64,000 nt of DNA from Nageia nagi (lineage: Eukaryota > Pinophyta), in the NCBI GenBank assembly GCA_050084985.1, contig JBITNC010000001.1, positions 91,884,001 through 91,948,000 of the forward strand. The letters are read 5' to 3'. A program made the translations under genes and the position numbers. The notes beneath the pieces were generated by a model that saw only the letters and a list, made by a program, of their open reading frames with translations, had not been told where the DNA came from and searched no databases. Below, one piece after another: positions 23,401 through 35,796 of the stretch (positions within the stretch are counted from its first letter, which is position 1; each line of letters starts with the position of its first letter).

Positions 23401-26400
23401 TGTATGCTTTGAAAAAAGATCTTAAACCAAAGATTATCTTGCTTTAAGAAATAAAAGTTATTGAAGGAAAGGCTTAATCTATTAAAAATATTCTTTGAAG
23501 GAGGCAGAGTTCATAGATGTTCATGCTAAAGGAAAATGAGAGGCATGATGTGCCTATGGGATGGTAATAAGTTTGAAGAAAGGGTAATTATTTCAAGCTT
23601 TAACTTCTACTCTATTCTTTTTACTTCCCTCGATATGAAGGAAGTGTTTATCATACTAATATGTATGCTCCAATACTTATGCTAGGAAGAATATTTTGTG
23701 TTCTTATTTAAAAAAATGTCGGAGGCCTTCCTAGGGATTAGTTAGATCCTTGTAGGGGACTTTAACTCCTTGTTATATCTTCTTGATAAAATGGGAGGGG
23801 TAGAAGTTTAATAGATAGCATAAAGATTTTATGATCTTTTTGAATGAGAATAATATGATGCACATGGAGCTTAGATAACTAAGTTTACTTGGACCAAGGC
23901 AAGTGTGGGGAGTTTCATATACAAGAAAGGTTAAGATAGATTTCTTATCTTCTAGGATTGTATCACTAAGTTCAAGGACTCTACTCTTATAGGTTATTGA
24001 AGTCTAAATCTATCATAATCTATTGATATGGGAAACCTATGATGAGATATGATAGTTCAATGCCCCTTTTTTCTTTGAAAATATATAGTTGACACATGAG
24101 AGTCTCAAAAAAAATATAAAAAAGTGGTGGAAGAAAAGCTTCATCAGGTCACCTCTAGCTCAAATTGCCAATAAATTCACTTAATCAAAATAATCTTAAG
24201 ATTTGGAATAAAGAAACCTTTGGATTCTTGGCTGCAAGGAAATTGAATCTTCAAAATCAAATGAGTGCTTTAAAGTAACACATTCAGGTTCATGGTTTCA
24301 TGGAGGAGGTTAGAGATGAAGAAAGAGTGGTCTTAGGGAAGTGGCATACTACTTTGGAATAGAGGAGATCATGTGGAAGTAAAAAATCTAGAATTAGCTA
24401 GTTGGAGGAGGGGGATAGGAACACTAAGTTCTTCCATGTTTCCACCTTAATACATAGGAGCCATAGATCAATTAAGGAAATTCAATGTATGAATGGCTCT
24501 ACCACTAAGGACTTGTCAAAAATAGAAGATGAGGAAGTCTCCTTCTTCTTAAATCTCTTAGGACAATAATAAGATTTCCAACAATGAGAAGCTAACAAAA
24601 TACCCCATAATATCCCAAAGTATGATGATGGACTGATTTAATAACTTTCTCAATAGAAATTTTTGATGAGAAGGAGATTCATGCATTAGTTTTTGATATG
24701 AGATGATCTAAAACACCTAGTTTGGATAGCTTTCTAGGGTGTTTCTTTCAATCATTTTAGGTAATTTTGGGTAAGGATGTCATGGAGGTGGTGTAGACTT
24801 TCCATCATCTAAATAAATGCCTAAAGATGTAAATTCCACCTTCATTTCTATGATTCCTAATGTGGTTTGAGCTAACTATTTCAGTAAGTTTTTCCCCATC
24901 AACCTTTGAAAATTTCTTTATAAAATTATGTCAAAAGTTTTGGCAAACCATCTTAAATCAATTCTTTTGGTCATTATTAGCCCCAATAAAGAGGGTTTTT
25001 TCCAAGCCTATTAAATCCTATATGGTATCATTAAAATCCATGAAGTCTCCCATTCATGGAAAAATTAGATTAGGAAGGCATGTTACTTAAGTTGAATGTT
25101 AACAAGGCATATGGTAGGGCTAATTGGTCCTTCCTTCTTAAGGTCATGGCTTACTTTGGGTCTAAGAAGGATTGGAATTCCTTGATAAAGCCTGCATTTC
25201 TTTAGTTTCCTTTTTGGTGCTTATCAATGGGGCTACAATTGGTTACTTTCTAGGTAAAAGGGGGCTCTGATGAGGTAATCCTTTATTCCCCTTCCTCTTC
25301 ATCATCATGGTGGAGGCTCTAGGGAGAAGTGTTATGGAGGCCACTTTGGCTAGGAAGGATTGATGGCATCAAGCCTATAGATGAATTACCTCTAGTATCT
25401 TATCAACAGTTTATGAATGACACTATAATTTCTACCTGATCCTCTATTCCTCAAGAAAGTTTACTAAGAAACTTTTAGACCAATATGACATTGTTGTAAG
25501 TAAGAAATAAATTTTGAGAAGAGCAAGCTTTTCTTTTACAATATGGGATTGGTGTTACAATAAATAGTGGCTATAATATTTGAATGTTCTATTGAGGAGC
25601 TTTCTACTACCTATCTAGGAAAGCCACTCTTCAAGGGATGCATGAAAGAAGTCCTATTGGATCTAATCATTGAACACTTTTCTTGCAGTTGGCAAGTAGA
25701 AGGGGGCATTGTTAAGTTAAGGAGGGAAGGTTCAACTGATTAAGTCAATCCTCTAGAGTTTACCAGTGTATTTTATATCTATATTTAAAATATCAATGGT
25801 AGTTCAAGAGAAAATAATTAAAATTCAAAGAGATTTCCTATGGATAGGAACAAAGGAGAAGAAAAAAATGGCCTTGATGGCTTGGAACAAGGTTTGCTTT
25901 CCCTTCACTTAAGGGGGCCTTAGCATTAAGAACCTTAAAAAATGAACATGGCTCTCCTAGGTAAGTTGGGATGGAAAATTATGATGAATGAAGATAAAAT
26001 TTGGGTAAATATCATTAACTCAAAATACATTTTCAATTCATCCTTTCTCAATGAGGATAATCCAAGAGCTAGTTTGTCATTCTAGAATAATTTACAAATT
26101 AGTAAGGACTTTTTCCAAACAAATAGATCATGGGTCATTGGGATAGTAATTTGTTAAACTTCTAGATGGATCATTAGCTCATGGAGGGTTCTCTAATGGA
26201 ACAAAGTAGTTTGGACCCTCTTATCAAAATAATATCAAGGAAGCATGGGAAACAAGTGGCAAAATTATTTCTAAGGAGAAGAGAGAAAATCTTAGAGGAT
26301 GTTGGAGATTGACTTTCCCATGAAGCCTTAGAAATCGACCCTTGTATTGATTAATAAAATGTTGAAGATTATGTTCTCCCTCATGGTAAGGAGGATTCCT

Positions 26401-27560
26401 TCATTTAGGGTAAAGAGAAGCATGGGAGGTACTCAATTAGGTTTGGTTACCAAGTTTTCAACATTGAAAACTACCCCTAGGATGCAGCTAATAAAGTCTA
26501 GGTCAAACACCTTATACCTAAAGTAGTACTTTTTTATATAGATGACTAGTTTGAATAGGATTCTCACATTAGAAAACTTGAGAAGGAGGGGATTTAAGTT
26601 GGAAAATAGATGTATCCAATGCAAAAAAAAAAGAAGGAATCAATAGACCATTTGTTGATTCATTGTGAGTTTACCCAAAAACTATTCCCGTATAATTTTT
26701 TAGCATTAAGATAGATTAGGTTCTTCCTTAGACTGTTAAGAAGATGTTGATTCAATAGAGAGCCCTTCATGAGCAAAAGATTGTATGAATTTTGGGAGTT
26801 AAGTTTGGCTCAATTCTAGTTGGGAATATGGAAGGAATAGAATCATCACATTTTTAAGGAAACTAACTTTGATGCCAATTGGGTTTCCTAAAGAATCTCA
26901 CACTTTATCTTGGACAATCTTTCTATTATTAAGTTCAAAGCTATTTAAGAGTCCCTATGGGATGTTCCAATCCTATTGAACTAGAAGTTAGAGTAAAGAA
27001 TCAATTATAGGGAGTGACACCCTCATAAGAAAGCCCATTGGAGATTCTCACCTGTAGGATGGTTGGTCATTAATTTTGATGGCTCCTCAAAGGTAACCCT
27101 AGCTCGTTGGGATTACAGTGTGATAAGTGATCACTTTGGAAGGATTAAGATGATAGTGGATGAACCATTAGGGATGATTCATTTTGCAAAGGCTAGGGTG
27201 GTTCATTAGTCTCTCCATGATTAGCAAGGTGTAATTGCACTAATTGGGTTACTACAAGTGATTCATTGAATATCATTAACTTGGGCCACTCTCTACATTG
27301 ATGGGATATTAGCAATATGATGGAAGAGTCTATACATATCATTAATTATGTGGAGCATATCACCATATTCCATGATTACCAAAAGGATAATCATATGATT
27401 GATCATATAGCTAATGAAGTGGTGAATTTGGAGGAGTGGAAAGTCTAGGAGTTTGATTTCCTCAACCAATTTGAGTTATTAACCAAGGAGGATCAGGATG
27501 CACAAAAAAATAAAACTAGCAAAATCCACACCTCTGATGTATTTGTTGAGTTTGAATTTT
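23400..27560 (+). pseudogene. LINE (L1) ORF2: endonuclease, reverse transcriptase, RNase H, decayed
   Basis: The endonuclease block ILVGDFNSLLYLLDKMGG lies at about 23745-23800. RT pieces follow: ANHLKSILLVIISPNKEGFF (24940-25000), NKAYGRANWS (the usual KAYDR with Asp changed) and INGATIGYF...RGL near 25225-25265. FMNDTIIST (about 25405-25430) stands where FADDT is usual, so a catalytic Asp is lost. The zinc-binding C-terminal part lies at about 26540-26730 and an RNase H-like end (NFDGSSKVT) at 27070-27480. Every part has stops and frame changes. Total size fits a near full-length plant L1 of about 5.7 kb. Confidence 0.87.
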
Positions 27561-28823
27561 GAATGTAGAAAAGTTGTGTTAAGCAATAAGTCTTGAACTA
27601 GGTGGATGAACTAGTTTGAGCTGGAAAGCAAGCGCAAGGTGGAGGTGAGTTTGGAAAGGTGGGACTATCTTAGGAGAGGCTCTCTATTTATCAATTTCCA
27701 TTTTAGATGTTGCAATATCATTTATATGGGATGGAAGGTTTGTCAATACTGGCCAACTATCATACTATGGTTGATTTATGAGCTCTCTCATGATTTTAAA
27801 GGTGCCTAGATTGGGATGGTGTCATCTCATTTAGGTTGGCTCTTACTTCAGTAGTCACCTCTACAATTTACAAGTTAATCAATCAAGGACTCTCAAAAGA
27901 GTTACGATCCTAAGGAGGTAGGGAGTTGAGATATTTGTATAGAAGCAAGTTAGATGTAGGAAATTGAAGAACTAGAGCCTAAGACCATGGCACCTAAGCA
28001 AAAGGTGGATGTTGACAAATTAGATTCTTATTTGGAGCTACAAAAGTTGAACTTCTCTCCAACTATGAAAACATTTTAGAATTAGGAGGGTTGTTTAATT
28101 TCCTAGAGATATTCAAGGGCCATAATGAAGACATCTCCAAAAGTTCAGAATAAGGGGGTTGTAAAAGTTTTCAGCATTGATTTCTAAGTGAACTAGAAGC
28201 CCCTTGCTGAGGTTATAGGGATTTTGGTGGTAGGAAAATAGCTAAGATGGAGATTGCCAAATATTGTAAAGGAGGCCCAAATTTGTAGCATGAGAAAAAT
28301 GGAAGGGTTACTCTTACTTCTCTCCTAGAGCCTTGGACAAAAGTTACTTTAGTCATCATGCAATTTATTATGTTGGAAATCATTTATCTTTGGCTTATGA
28401 ACTCCACTTTGGCTTCTTGAATCACCTCAAAGAAACAAATATGAACATATCATCCTTTTTTTACATTGAACTAGATAATAAGGTTGAGGATTATCAAAAG
28501 AGCAATGTGAATGAAGTGTATCATTAGGGGTTGATCCTATGGTGTTTAAGTTCATTACGAGGCAAATGGAGATTTCAAAAAGCTTCAATTGGATAGGATG
28601 AGGCACATATGGCTTCAAAGTCATGGGGGAAAGGTAACTTATGTTGCATGAGAAGAAGTAGATAATCAAATTTGAGGATGAGGATTAGCAACCAATGCAT
28701 GTTGAAGGGAGTGAGAAGAGGTCTCTACCACGTAAAGAAAAGAAGGGGATTGTTTATATGGAAGAAATGGATTTGAAGGCCACTCCTGAGGAGGTTAGGG
28801 ATGCAGAGTAGACTATGGAGAAG
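27561..28823 (+). pseudogene. Unrecognised decayed coding stretch, left part (interrupted by element B)
   Basis: Protein-like readings occur with many stops, for example MAPKQKVDVDKLDSYLE (near 27988) and a 64-codon open piece at 28333-28527 (LAYELHFGFLNHLKET). The part near 28720-28820 is Lys/Glu-rich. After removal of element B the reading continues at 36599. I do not recognise a family; the pattern may be a LINE-associated or gag-like ORF. It is probably transposon-derived, judging from its setting. Confidence 0.4.
28819..28823. repeat. Target-site duplication AGAAG, left copy, of element B
   Basis: AGAAG precedes the TG of the left LTR and recurs at 36594-36598 directly after the CA of the right LTR. 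Confidence 0.92.
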
Positions 28824-29614
28824 TGTTTACAAATATTTTGAGAATGCAAATAAATAAATAAATACAAAACCCAAGATATTTATTTTGAGCTACAAATAGC
28901 AATTTAGATCATATAGAAAAAATAGATGAAGAAGATAGCCACTCTAGAATTAGGATGACAATACCAATCAAGAACTATGATTTGTATACTTACCTTATGA
29001 AGCTACTTAACATCGAAGAATGATGATATATTTGATATGTGGATGGAAAAAGAATCTTGCTCTACAAGCTATGACCTAAAATATCACCAAAAAGGATCAT
29101 GGGAGGTCTATATGTTGTATAAGAGGAGCATAATGATGTATTTAGCATGAAAAGGAGTGCTGAAAAATCTTTGTCAAAGTGTATTTTGCTTTCAAATCAA
29201 GTTAATTATTTGCAAATGGATGTTTCAAATAGAGTATAGATTGCCTAGAATAACTCATGTAAAGAAGTACACAAACCATAACCTTGAATGGCAACATGAA
29301 GAGACACTTAAAAGATTTCCACCACCAACACTTGATATGGGATCATGTATATCCTTGATGTGGACTTACTATTAGATCCCTATTTATATAGATAATAATA
29401 TGATCCTACCTCCTTAGGTCAACATGTACCTACATAAATAGGTTAGCCCAAATACATAACAATATTCAAGACAACCCTATATTCAAAATAAACATTAGAC
29501 ATTATAACCATATTCAAGATAAGCATTGATATCATTGCATTAAATATATAAGTGTGTATTAGTTCAAGCAAATGTTTTTATTTAAATGCATAAATACATT
29601 TTATGCGATAAAGA
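28824..29614 (-). repeat. Left LTR of element B (its 3' LTR)
   Basis: On the plus strand it starts TGTTTACAAATATTTTGAG and matches 35797-36593. Its right end reads GCGATAAAGA where the other copy reads GCGATAACA, so the inner end has mutated. Divergence between copies is visibly higher than in element A. Confidence 0.9.
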
Positions 29615-29626
29615 TGCCCCACTTTG
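29615..29626 (-). other. Polypurine tract of element B
   Basis: On the minus strand this reads CAAAGTGGGGCA directly before the LTR, similar in form to the tracts of A and D (…GGGGCAAA). Confidence 0.75.
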
Positions 29627-29854
29627 GATGATAAATTGATATCACTAGGTGCTTGAGATTTTTTATTCAAAGTACAAATCAAGATGTCATAGCAATGAAA
29701 TATTAGCAAGCATTGATAAGCATAATACCAACACTTAATTGATCTAAATTTCAATAAAGATTGTAATATGGAAAAACTTATAAAAGCTAGATATGGGTTT
29801 AAAAAACTCCCTACTATGATGTTTTTCAATTTGCCCCTTGTCATGATACAGACA

Positions 29855-29945
29855 ACACATGACCACACATGACCATGCATGACAACACATGACCACACAT
29901 GACAACACATGATCCACACTGACCACACATGACAACACATGACCA
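29855..29945. repeat. Short tandem repeat, units of ATGACCACAC and ATGACAACAC
   Basis: About eight 10-base units, alternating CATGACCACA and CATGACAACA forms with small variations. It lies in the 3' region of element B. Confidence 0.85.
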
Positions 29946-30018
29946 TACCAAGACTTTGTTGATAAGATAACATATGACATATGACAACCTTGACAAACAT
30001 GAACAAATAGCATACTAT

Positions 30019-30415
30019 AAAATGGAAGCTTAACTTTGCACCAAGAGGCATGATAATATGAGAGCTAAAACTCTATGCCAAGAGGCATAATATGATGATG
30101 AGAGTTGAAACTCTATACCAAGAGGCATGATATGATGATGAGATTTGAAACTTTGTGCCAAGAGGCATGATATGAGATGAGAGCTGAAACTCTACACTAA
30201 GAGGCATGATATGATGATGAGATCTGAAAACTCTATGCCAAGAGGCATGATATGATGATGAGACCTAAAACTTTGCACAAGAGGCATGGTATGATGATGA
30301 GAGCTAAAACTCTATACCAAGAGGCATGATAATATGTGATAAAGCTTGAAACTTTGTGCTAAAGAACCATGATGTCTATGTGGGAGCTAAAACTCCATGC
30401 CAAGGGGCATATAAC
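30019..30415. repeat. 40-bp minisatellite, about ten units, in element B
   Basis: Units follow the form GAGCTAAAACTCTATGCCAA then GAGGCATGATATGATGATGA, with substitutions in each. Two further units sit 3 kb away at 33233-33312, on the other side of the PMD ORF. Confidence 0.9.
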
Positions 30416-31379
30416 AAAATATGATCCAAGATATAGCCATATAGGTAATTCTTCATCATGTCTAGTATATTAGTGATGTTCAATCTGATAAAATAAGGAA
30501 CATAGGTGATCTATTTTGATAGAACCACATCATCGATGATCTTTGAAGAAGGTCACAGGTGATCCTTTTCTTAAAGAACTTTTGAAAATTGTAAAACTTG
30601 GACAATGGCATATTTCTTACTGATTCTAATTGAATGCTTTATTTACCTACTTGTAATCCATAGGTGTGTAAATTAAGACTTTCTATGGATATGTGCTCTT
30701 GAAATCTTATAAAAAGAGCTTGAACCCCTTTTATTATCACTTGCTTGCATTTTTAGAGTGGAGAGTGCTTAGGAGTTTTGAGAACCTATTTAGTGGATGC
30801 CTGTTCTTTCCTTTTCTACTATCAACATGTGATTACTTTTTCTTCTTTTTCACATCTTCTTATCATGGTTTATCAATCACACATCGAGAGGGACATAGAG
30901 CTACTTTGGTGATGAACTCTCCTATTGGTCATTAGGTAAATCATCTTTACCTATATTTTCTTTGGTGTATTCTTGCTTTTTCCTATGTTTTTATAGTTTT
31001 ACTATAAATTCAATATTTTATCCTTAGGGTTTTACCCATTAGAATACCTATGATTTTGTTTTTTATTTTAGTACTATTTTTTTATTTTTTGCCTCTATGA
31101 TAAATTTTATCTTTTTTGTATGACTCTGTACATGAAAATTTATCATCATTCTGTACAACAAGAGGGCCACTAATGGTCCTTTCTACCCTAGTTTGGACCA
31201 TGGGTGGTCCTCTTTTACTATAGTTTGGATCATGGGTGATCCTCTTTTACTGTTCTACAAAAACTCAAAAATACATTAATAACTAAAACTAATATTACTT
31301 TTTAGGTTTTTTTTTACTAGGATCATAGTTATTACATGAGGGATTTTGGGAAGAGTACCACTTTTATTGTTGCTTAATA
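30416..31379. other. Non-coding part of element B between minisatellite and PMD ORF
   Basis: T-rich, no gene seen. It contains near-palindromic motifs of the GATC type: CATCATCGATGATC near 30530 and GGATCATGGGTGATCC near 31226-31241, with a diverged neighbour at 31195-31210. Confidence 0.55.
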
Positions 31380-33110
31380 ATGGCCCCAATCAAAGGAGAG
31401 CTAGAGCACACTCGAGGTTGTCTCCTTGAGCTATTTGGATTTTATTGATTACATTTATCATGATAGAGATATGTTGATGGCTTTGATGGAGAGGTGGGAT
31501 CCTAATTCCAACACCTTTCACCTACCCACTAGGGAGATCATGGTAATGCTTGAAGATATTTATAGGATCACTTGGCTACCTATCAAAGGTAAGCTGGTGA
31601 ATATGGTTCTTATTCCTAGCATGGAATGAGTGAAGGAGTAGGCTATATGGCTCATAGGCTCAGATGAGGTGAACATAAGAAGAGAAGAGTTTCTCTAATG
31701 CAACATGTGCCAAGGATCCTCTAGCATAGGTTGACCTAAGTTGAGGCTTTTATTGCTTGCTTACTAGATGCTATTGTCTATTTAGATAAGAGCAGTGAGA
31801 CATTTCCTATGGGGATGGTTCCTATTATCATGGACATGGTTTTACACAAGTAATGATATGCATTATGTATAGCTATTTTGGAATAGTTATATCATGATTT
31901 ACATTCCTTCACTAGGTGGAGAGAGGGGGGAGATAGGTGGTTCACTCTATGATACTATACATATGGGCCTATGATCACATAGGCATCTCTAGATCAATCT
32001 CTCTACCACTAAACATACCTAATAACATACCCACATGGTAGTTATGGGCTACTACACATGGTCTTGATTTTTTAACATCAACCTAAAGAGATAAAGAATG
32101 GGTTTAACACACTTAGGGAGTCACATATGTATTGGCATCCCTACAAATATACTCTAGAATGGGATGAGGATATGTACAAGCTAGCCTAGGTGAAACACTC
32201 GAAATATATTCAAGCATGTAAGATATTGGTTGAGCCATATAGGCTAGAGCAAGTACTTCGATAGTTTGGGATGCAGTAGGGGATACTAGATGATTGTAAG
32301 ATAGTAGTATGCTACTATCGTAACAAGGATATTATAGAGGATTATGAGCTTGTACCAGATTGGGATTTTGAGTGGACATCCCCTAGTGAGGACTTTGACT
32401 TTGAGGATGACCTAGACATAGATGATCCTGAGCATATCAAGGACTACATGGATTGGTGGTGAGGATGTAATCCTCACCACCTAGGCAAACATGAGGTAGA
32501 CCAACTTGAGGATGAAGGAGATGTAGATGACATAGGGGATTCATCGATTAGGTGGGATATAGGATACACTCAGGTAGAATGGGGCTCATATGACATGGGT
32601 GATGCACATGATGAGACACTTGATGTGGGTCTTAATGATAATGAGGAGATCAACCCATACCAGGATGATTATGAGCCTGACATAGAGAGGGATATGGATG
32701 CAACTAAAGATGAGGAGGATGATGATGGTATTTATACTTTTTATCTTATATATATTTTTGTTTTACTTGTAAATGTGCAATACTGAGATGTGATTTTTAT
32801 CCACAAATGATGAGGATCCTAAACTAGATGTGGCTTGATTACACGGGCTCATGGAGTAAAAGGATGCCAAAATCAAGGAGTTATAGGGCCAACTATGATA
32901 TGGAGGAGACTACACTAGCCTATACCATGACCTACAAAAATCAAATACATGGATCTAAGATCTTTATAAGTAGCTATTTAAGGCTGAGAGATAAGCAAGT
33001 GAAGAGAAAGCAAGGGCTAAAAAATACAAGGTTAGGTGTGGGGGTAGTGGCTTTAGTAGGGCTACTAGTTCTAGTGTAGGGGGAGGAGGTCCTTCTAGGA
33101 GGTGATAGTT
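31380..33110 (+). pseudogene. Plant mobile domain (PMD) ORF antisense to gag in element B
   Basis: A candidate ATG lies at 31380 with a frame change near 31425. The open piece 31426-31629 carries MLMALMERWDPNSNTFHLP and MVMLEDIYRITWLPIKG, the core PMD pattern (W...F.LP...T..LED...LP..G). A long stretch with stops follows. Then comes a strongly acidic region (32330-32725, e.g. DFDFEDDLDIDD) and a Gly/Ser-rich tail near 33040-33105. A GT at 32728 after the acidic run could be a splice donor. PMD proteins such as MAIN/MAIL1 are known in plants, and the domain is also spread by transposons. Stops make this copy inactive. Confidence 0.8.
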
Positions 33111-33232
33111 TTAGGCATATGATGATAACTCAGCCATGCTAAGATTTTGTAGAATGATTGACCTTTTTATGATATATATAAAAGATGAATTTTTGTTTAT
33201 TTGCTTTATTATTTGTGACATGTATATAAGTA

Positions 33233-33312
33233 TGAGAGCTATAACTCTGTGCCAAGAGGCCTATAAGGATATAATGATCTAGGAGCTAAGATTCCACACA
33301 AAGGTGCATTCA
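33233..33312. repeat. Outlying units of the 40-bp minisatellite
   Basis: GAGAGCTATAACTCTGTGCC and AAGAGGC, then a second diverged unit (GGAGCTAAGATTCC), match the array at 30019-30415. Confidence 0.75.
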
Positions 33313-33559
33313 TTAATTTTTAGTTTGACACAATCTATTTATGAAAGAGGATCATGGGCGATCTATTTCTAACAAAAATAGAATGCCAGCACTCCTATTA
33401 TGATGTCAAAATGATCCCCCATTTTTTTTTATCATGACATCGATTAGTTCATCTATCCTACAGTTAGTTCCATTAGTGTTAGTATGATCATGTATGTTTA
33501 CCAAATGACATAACTAGAGAGCCTTGTGCCCCCATTGGTACTGGTTTCATTTTGTTATT

Positions 33560-35758
33560 TTCCTTGTTGTACCCCTATGATAATGGGCTCTTTTATCATG
33601 TTTCCTTGTGTATACAATATCCTTACATTGTGTTGTGGCATGGGGTTCTTATAAATCCCCAATCTCTCATTATTTGCATGCATAGGAGTCATTTTTTATT
33701 CTTCTAGTTTTTTGAATGATATTCCTTTCTTATCTACTAAATCTTGGATGATATCTTTAAACTTTTTACATTCAAATATTTTATTTCCATGAACTTTATA
33801 ATACCCATAAAATCCTCCTATGGTTTAAGTGGCTTTTTAGCTCATGGGTGGTAGTTGAATCAAATCTTTTTGAAGCAATGATTGTAACAACTCATCATGG
33901 TCTTTTGTAATCTTGGTGTATACTCTAAGGGTTTTATGCTTGGATGGATAAGGCATTTATTTCATTGTTGTAATTATTGCTATCATTTTCATAGTTGATG
34001 GTTTCCTTTCTTCTCTTTTAAATTTCCAAGAATCAATTTTCACTAGGTGCTTCTCTTTTCGAATCATGGACATAATCATCTTAGAGAGGGGTTGCTCTAG
34101 ATTGTTAAAAATTTCCAATATCATCTCATCTCTAAGGGATTTTATCAACATATGTTTTAGATCTTTTTCATTTATATTTATGAATGTGGCTATTTTCTTC
34201 CATGCTTTTATAAATTCATTAAATGATTGGTTCTCACCTTGTCTCATTCTCACTAAATCAACAAGGGTTATTTTTTTTTATGTTGTGTTGATATTGATTT
34301 ATGAACTCTTATTTTAATTGCTCATAGTTGGTGATACTTTGATTTTCAAGATTTTAAAACCATTCATAAGCTTCCTTCTCTAAACTAAGTTGAAATAATC
34401 TTGCTAACATATCTGCATCATGTTGAGGTAACAAGTTGCTTCCTTAAAGATTGTGATGCGTATTCTTGGATCATTAATTCACCATATTTATTGAAATCTA
34501 TGTCTTCCCCTTCCCATGTTTTGCCTTTTATTTTTGCACAAAAAGGGTGCATTTCATTTAGCTATTCACTCTTTTTTTCTTTACTTGATAATGTTAGCCT
34601 CTTTAATGATTCAACCATTTCTTTCAATTATGCCATTCTTTTCTCTAATTTTTCTTTTTCATTTGGCATAGTTAGATTATTATTATTTTTTTCTTTCTCT
34701 AGGGGATCAAGTTTTTTAGTTTCTTCCTCATTTTCATATTTAGGTGTTTCAGGAGTGAATCTCCCATTTTGATCTCTCCATTCTTAGATTAGTTGATTAT
34801 CTAACTCTCTTATAATTACTTATATTAGACATAATTGAGCTTTTCAATAAGATTATGTGCTTATTGTTTTTCTCACTTCCATCTCTTTAATCTCTTTTTC
34901 TTTATCTGACTAGTAAGGGTAAGCATTGATAAGTCCTTATGCCACAGGTTCAATTTCAAGTTCTAATTCTATTTCACTATTTCACTCATCATTAAATTAT
35001 ACCATCTCATCATTCGAATGTTCATAATTAGCTTCTTTTGGTGTTATTGGTTCATGACTTTTTAATTTTTTTACAAGTGTTAAGGATGATGAATATTCAT
35101 GAAAGTTTGACTCAAGGATGAAAGGACAAAGCATACAAAAATTCACATGGCTTTCCATAGGAAAAATGGGCCACGAGTGATCCATTTCAATAGGATTTAG
35201 AACACAGTCAATCCTGTGTTGATTTGTTAAGATGTACAATGAAAGGGGTGGTTTAGCAAATAGTATCCTAGTTGGTGAACTAGAACTGCTTACGATAAAA
35301 AATTCATAGATGATATGTAATGAATGAGCTATTGTAGGATCTTTGGTAAAACTATAGAATATATTGAGGAGTTTTATGAATTCTTGCACTAACCTTAATT
35401 TATCTTCTCTTAGGTTCAAATTATTAGATTTTTCAAATTGATAAAGGGCTAATTGCAATTTATTTTCAAAAGGTTGGATTATTTCTTCTTCAAGGTTCTC
35501 ATTGTCTTTTGTGTCCCCATGATAAGATTCATCATCTATTTTATTTATGCTTATTTTATTAGGGTTATCGTTGTCTTCAGAATATCCATGATAAGATTCA
35601 TCATCAAAAAAATTGGTTTCAATAGCCAAAGGGACACTATCTTTATTTAACCTAACACTTTTTCTTATTGATGTTATGCCTTTCCATGATATTCTTTTTC
35701 TTTTAGTTGGCTCAAGTTTTGATTGATTTAATGATAAAATATCTAATGAATTATTCAT
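33560..35758 (-). pseudogene. Element B gag
   Basis: On the minus strand a 253-codon open frame starts at 35758 (MNNSLDILSLNQSK) and holds an acidic spacer in which DDESYHG occurs twice. The gag core lies at 33957-34253 (ENQSFNEFIKAWKKIATFI, then KHMLIKSLRDEM). A finger-like segment follows at about 33740-33830 (FYGYYKVHGNKIFECKKF, then DIIQDLVD), then LGIYKNP near 33650. That last pair matches element A's finger and LGIYQNP. Several stops separate the pieces (34300-34990 is broken). After gag no pol follows. The product would form the particle shell. Confidence 0.82.
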
Positions 35759-35780
35759 ATTTTCTAGAAGTTAAGTTTCA

Positions 35781-35796
35781 TGTCAAGTTTACCAAA
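35781..35796 (-). other. Primer-binding site of element B
   Basis: On the minus strand, directly inside the LTR, this reads TTTGGTAAACTTGACA. Element D has TTTTGGTGAACCTAACA at the same place, so both share a TGGTGAACCT-like core. I do not assign the tRNA. Confidence 0.65.

Noticed and set aside
29578-30051. 157-codon minus-strand frame with repeated CHVWS-like residues
   Set aside because: It is the translation of the 10-bp tandem repeat and flanks, not a protein gene.
30019-30415. CRISPR-like array of regularly spaced repeats
   Set aside because: Units are directly adjacent with no unique spacers, and the setting is a plant retrotransposon.
31380-33110. PMD ORF as a host gene of the MAIN/MAIL1 type
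   Set aside because: It lies inside LTRs with an exact target duplication and carries stops.
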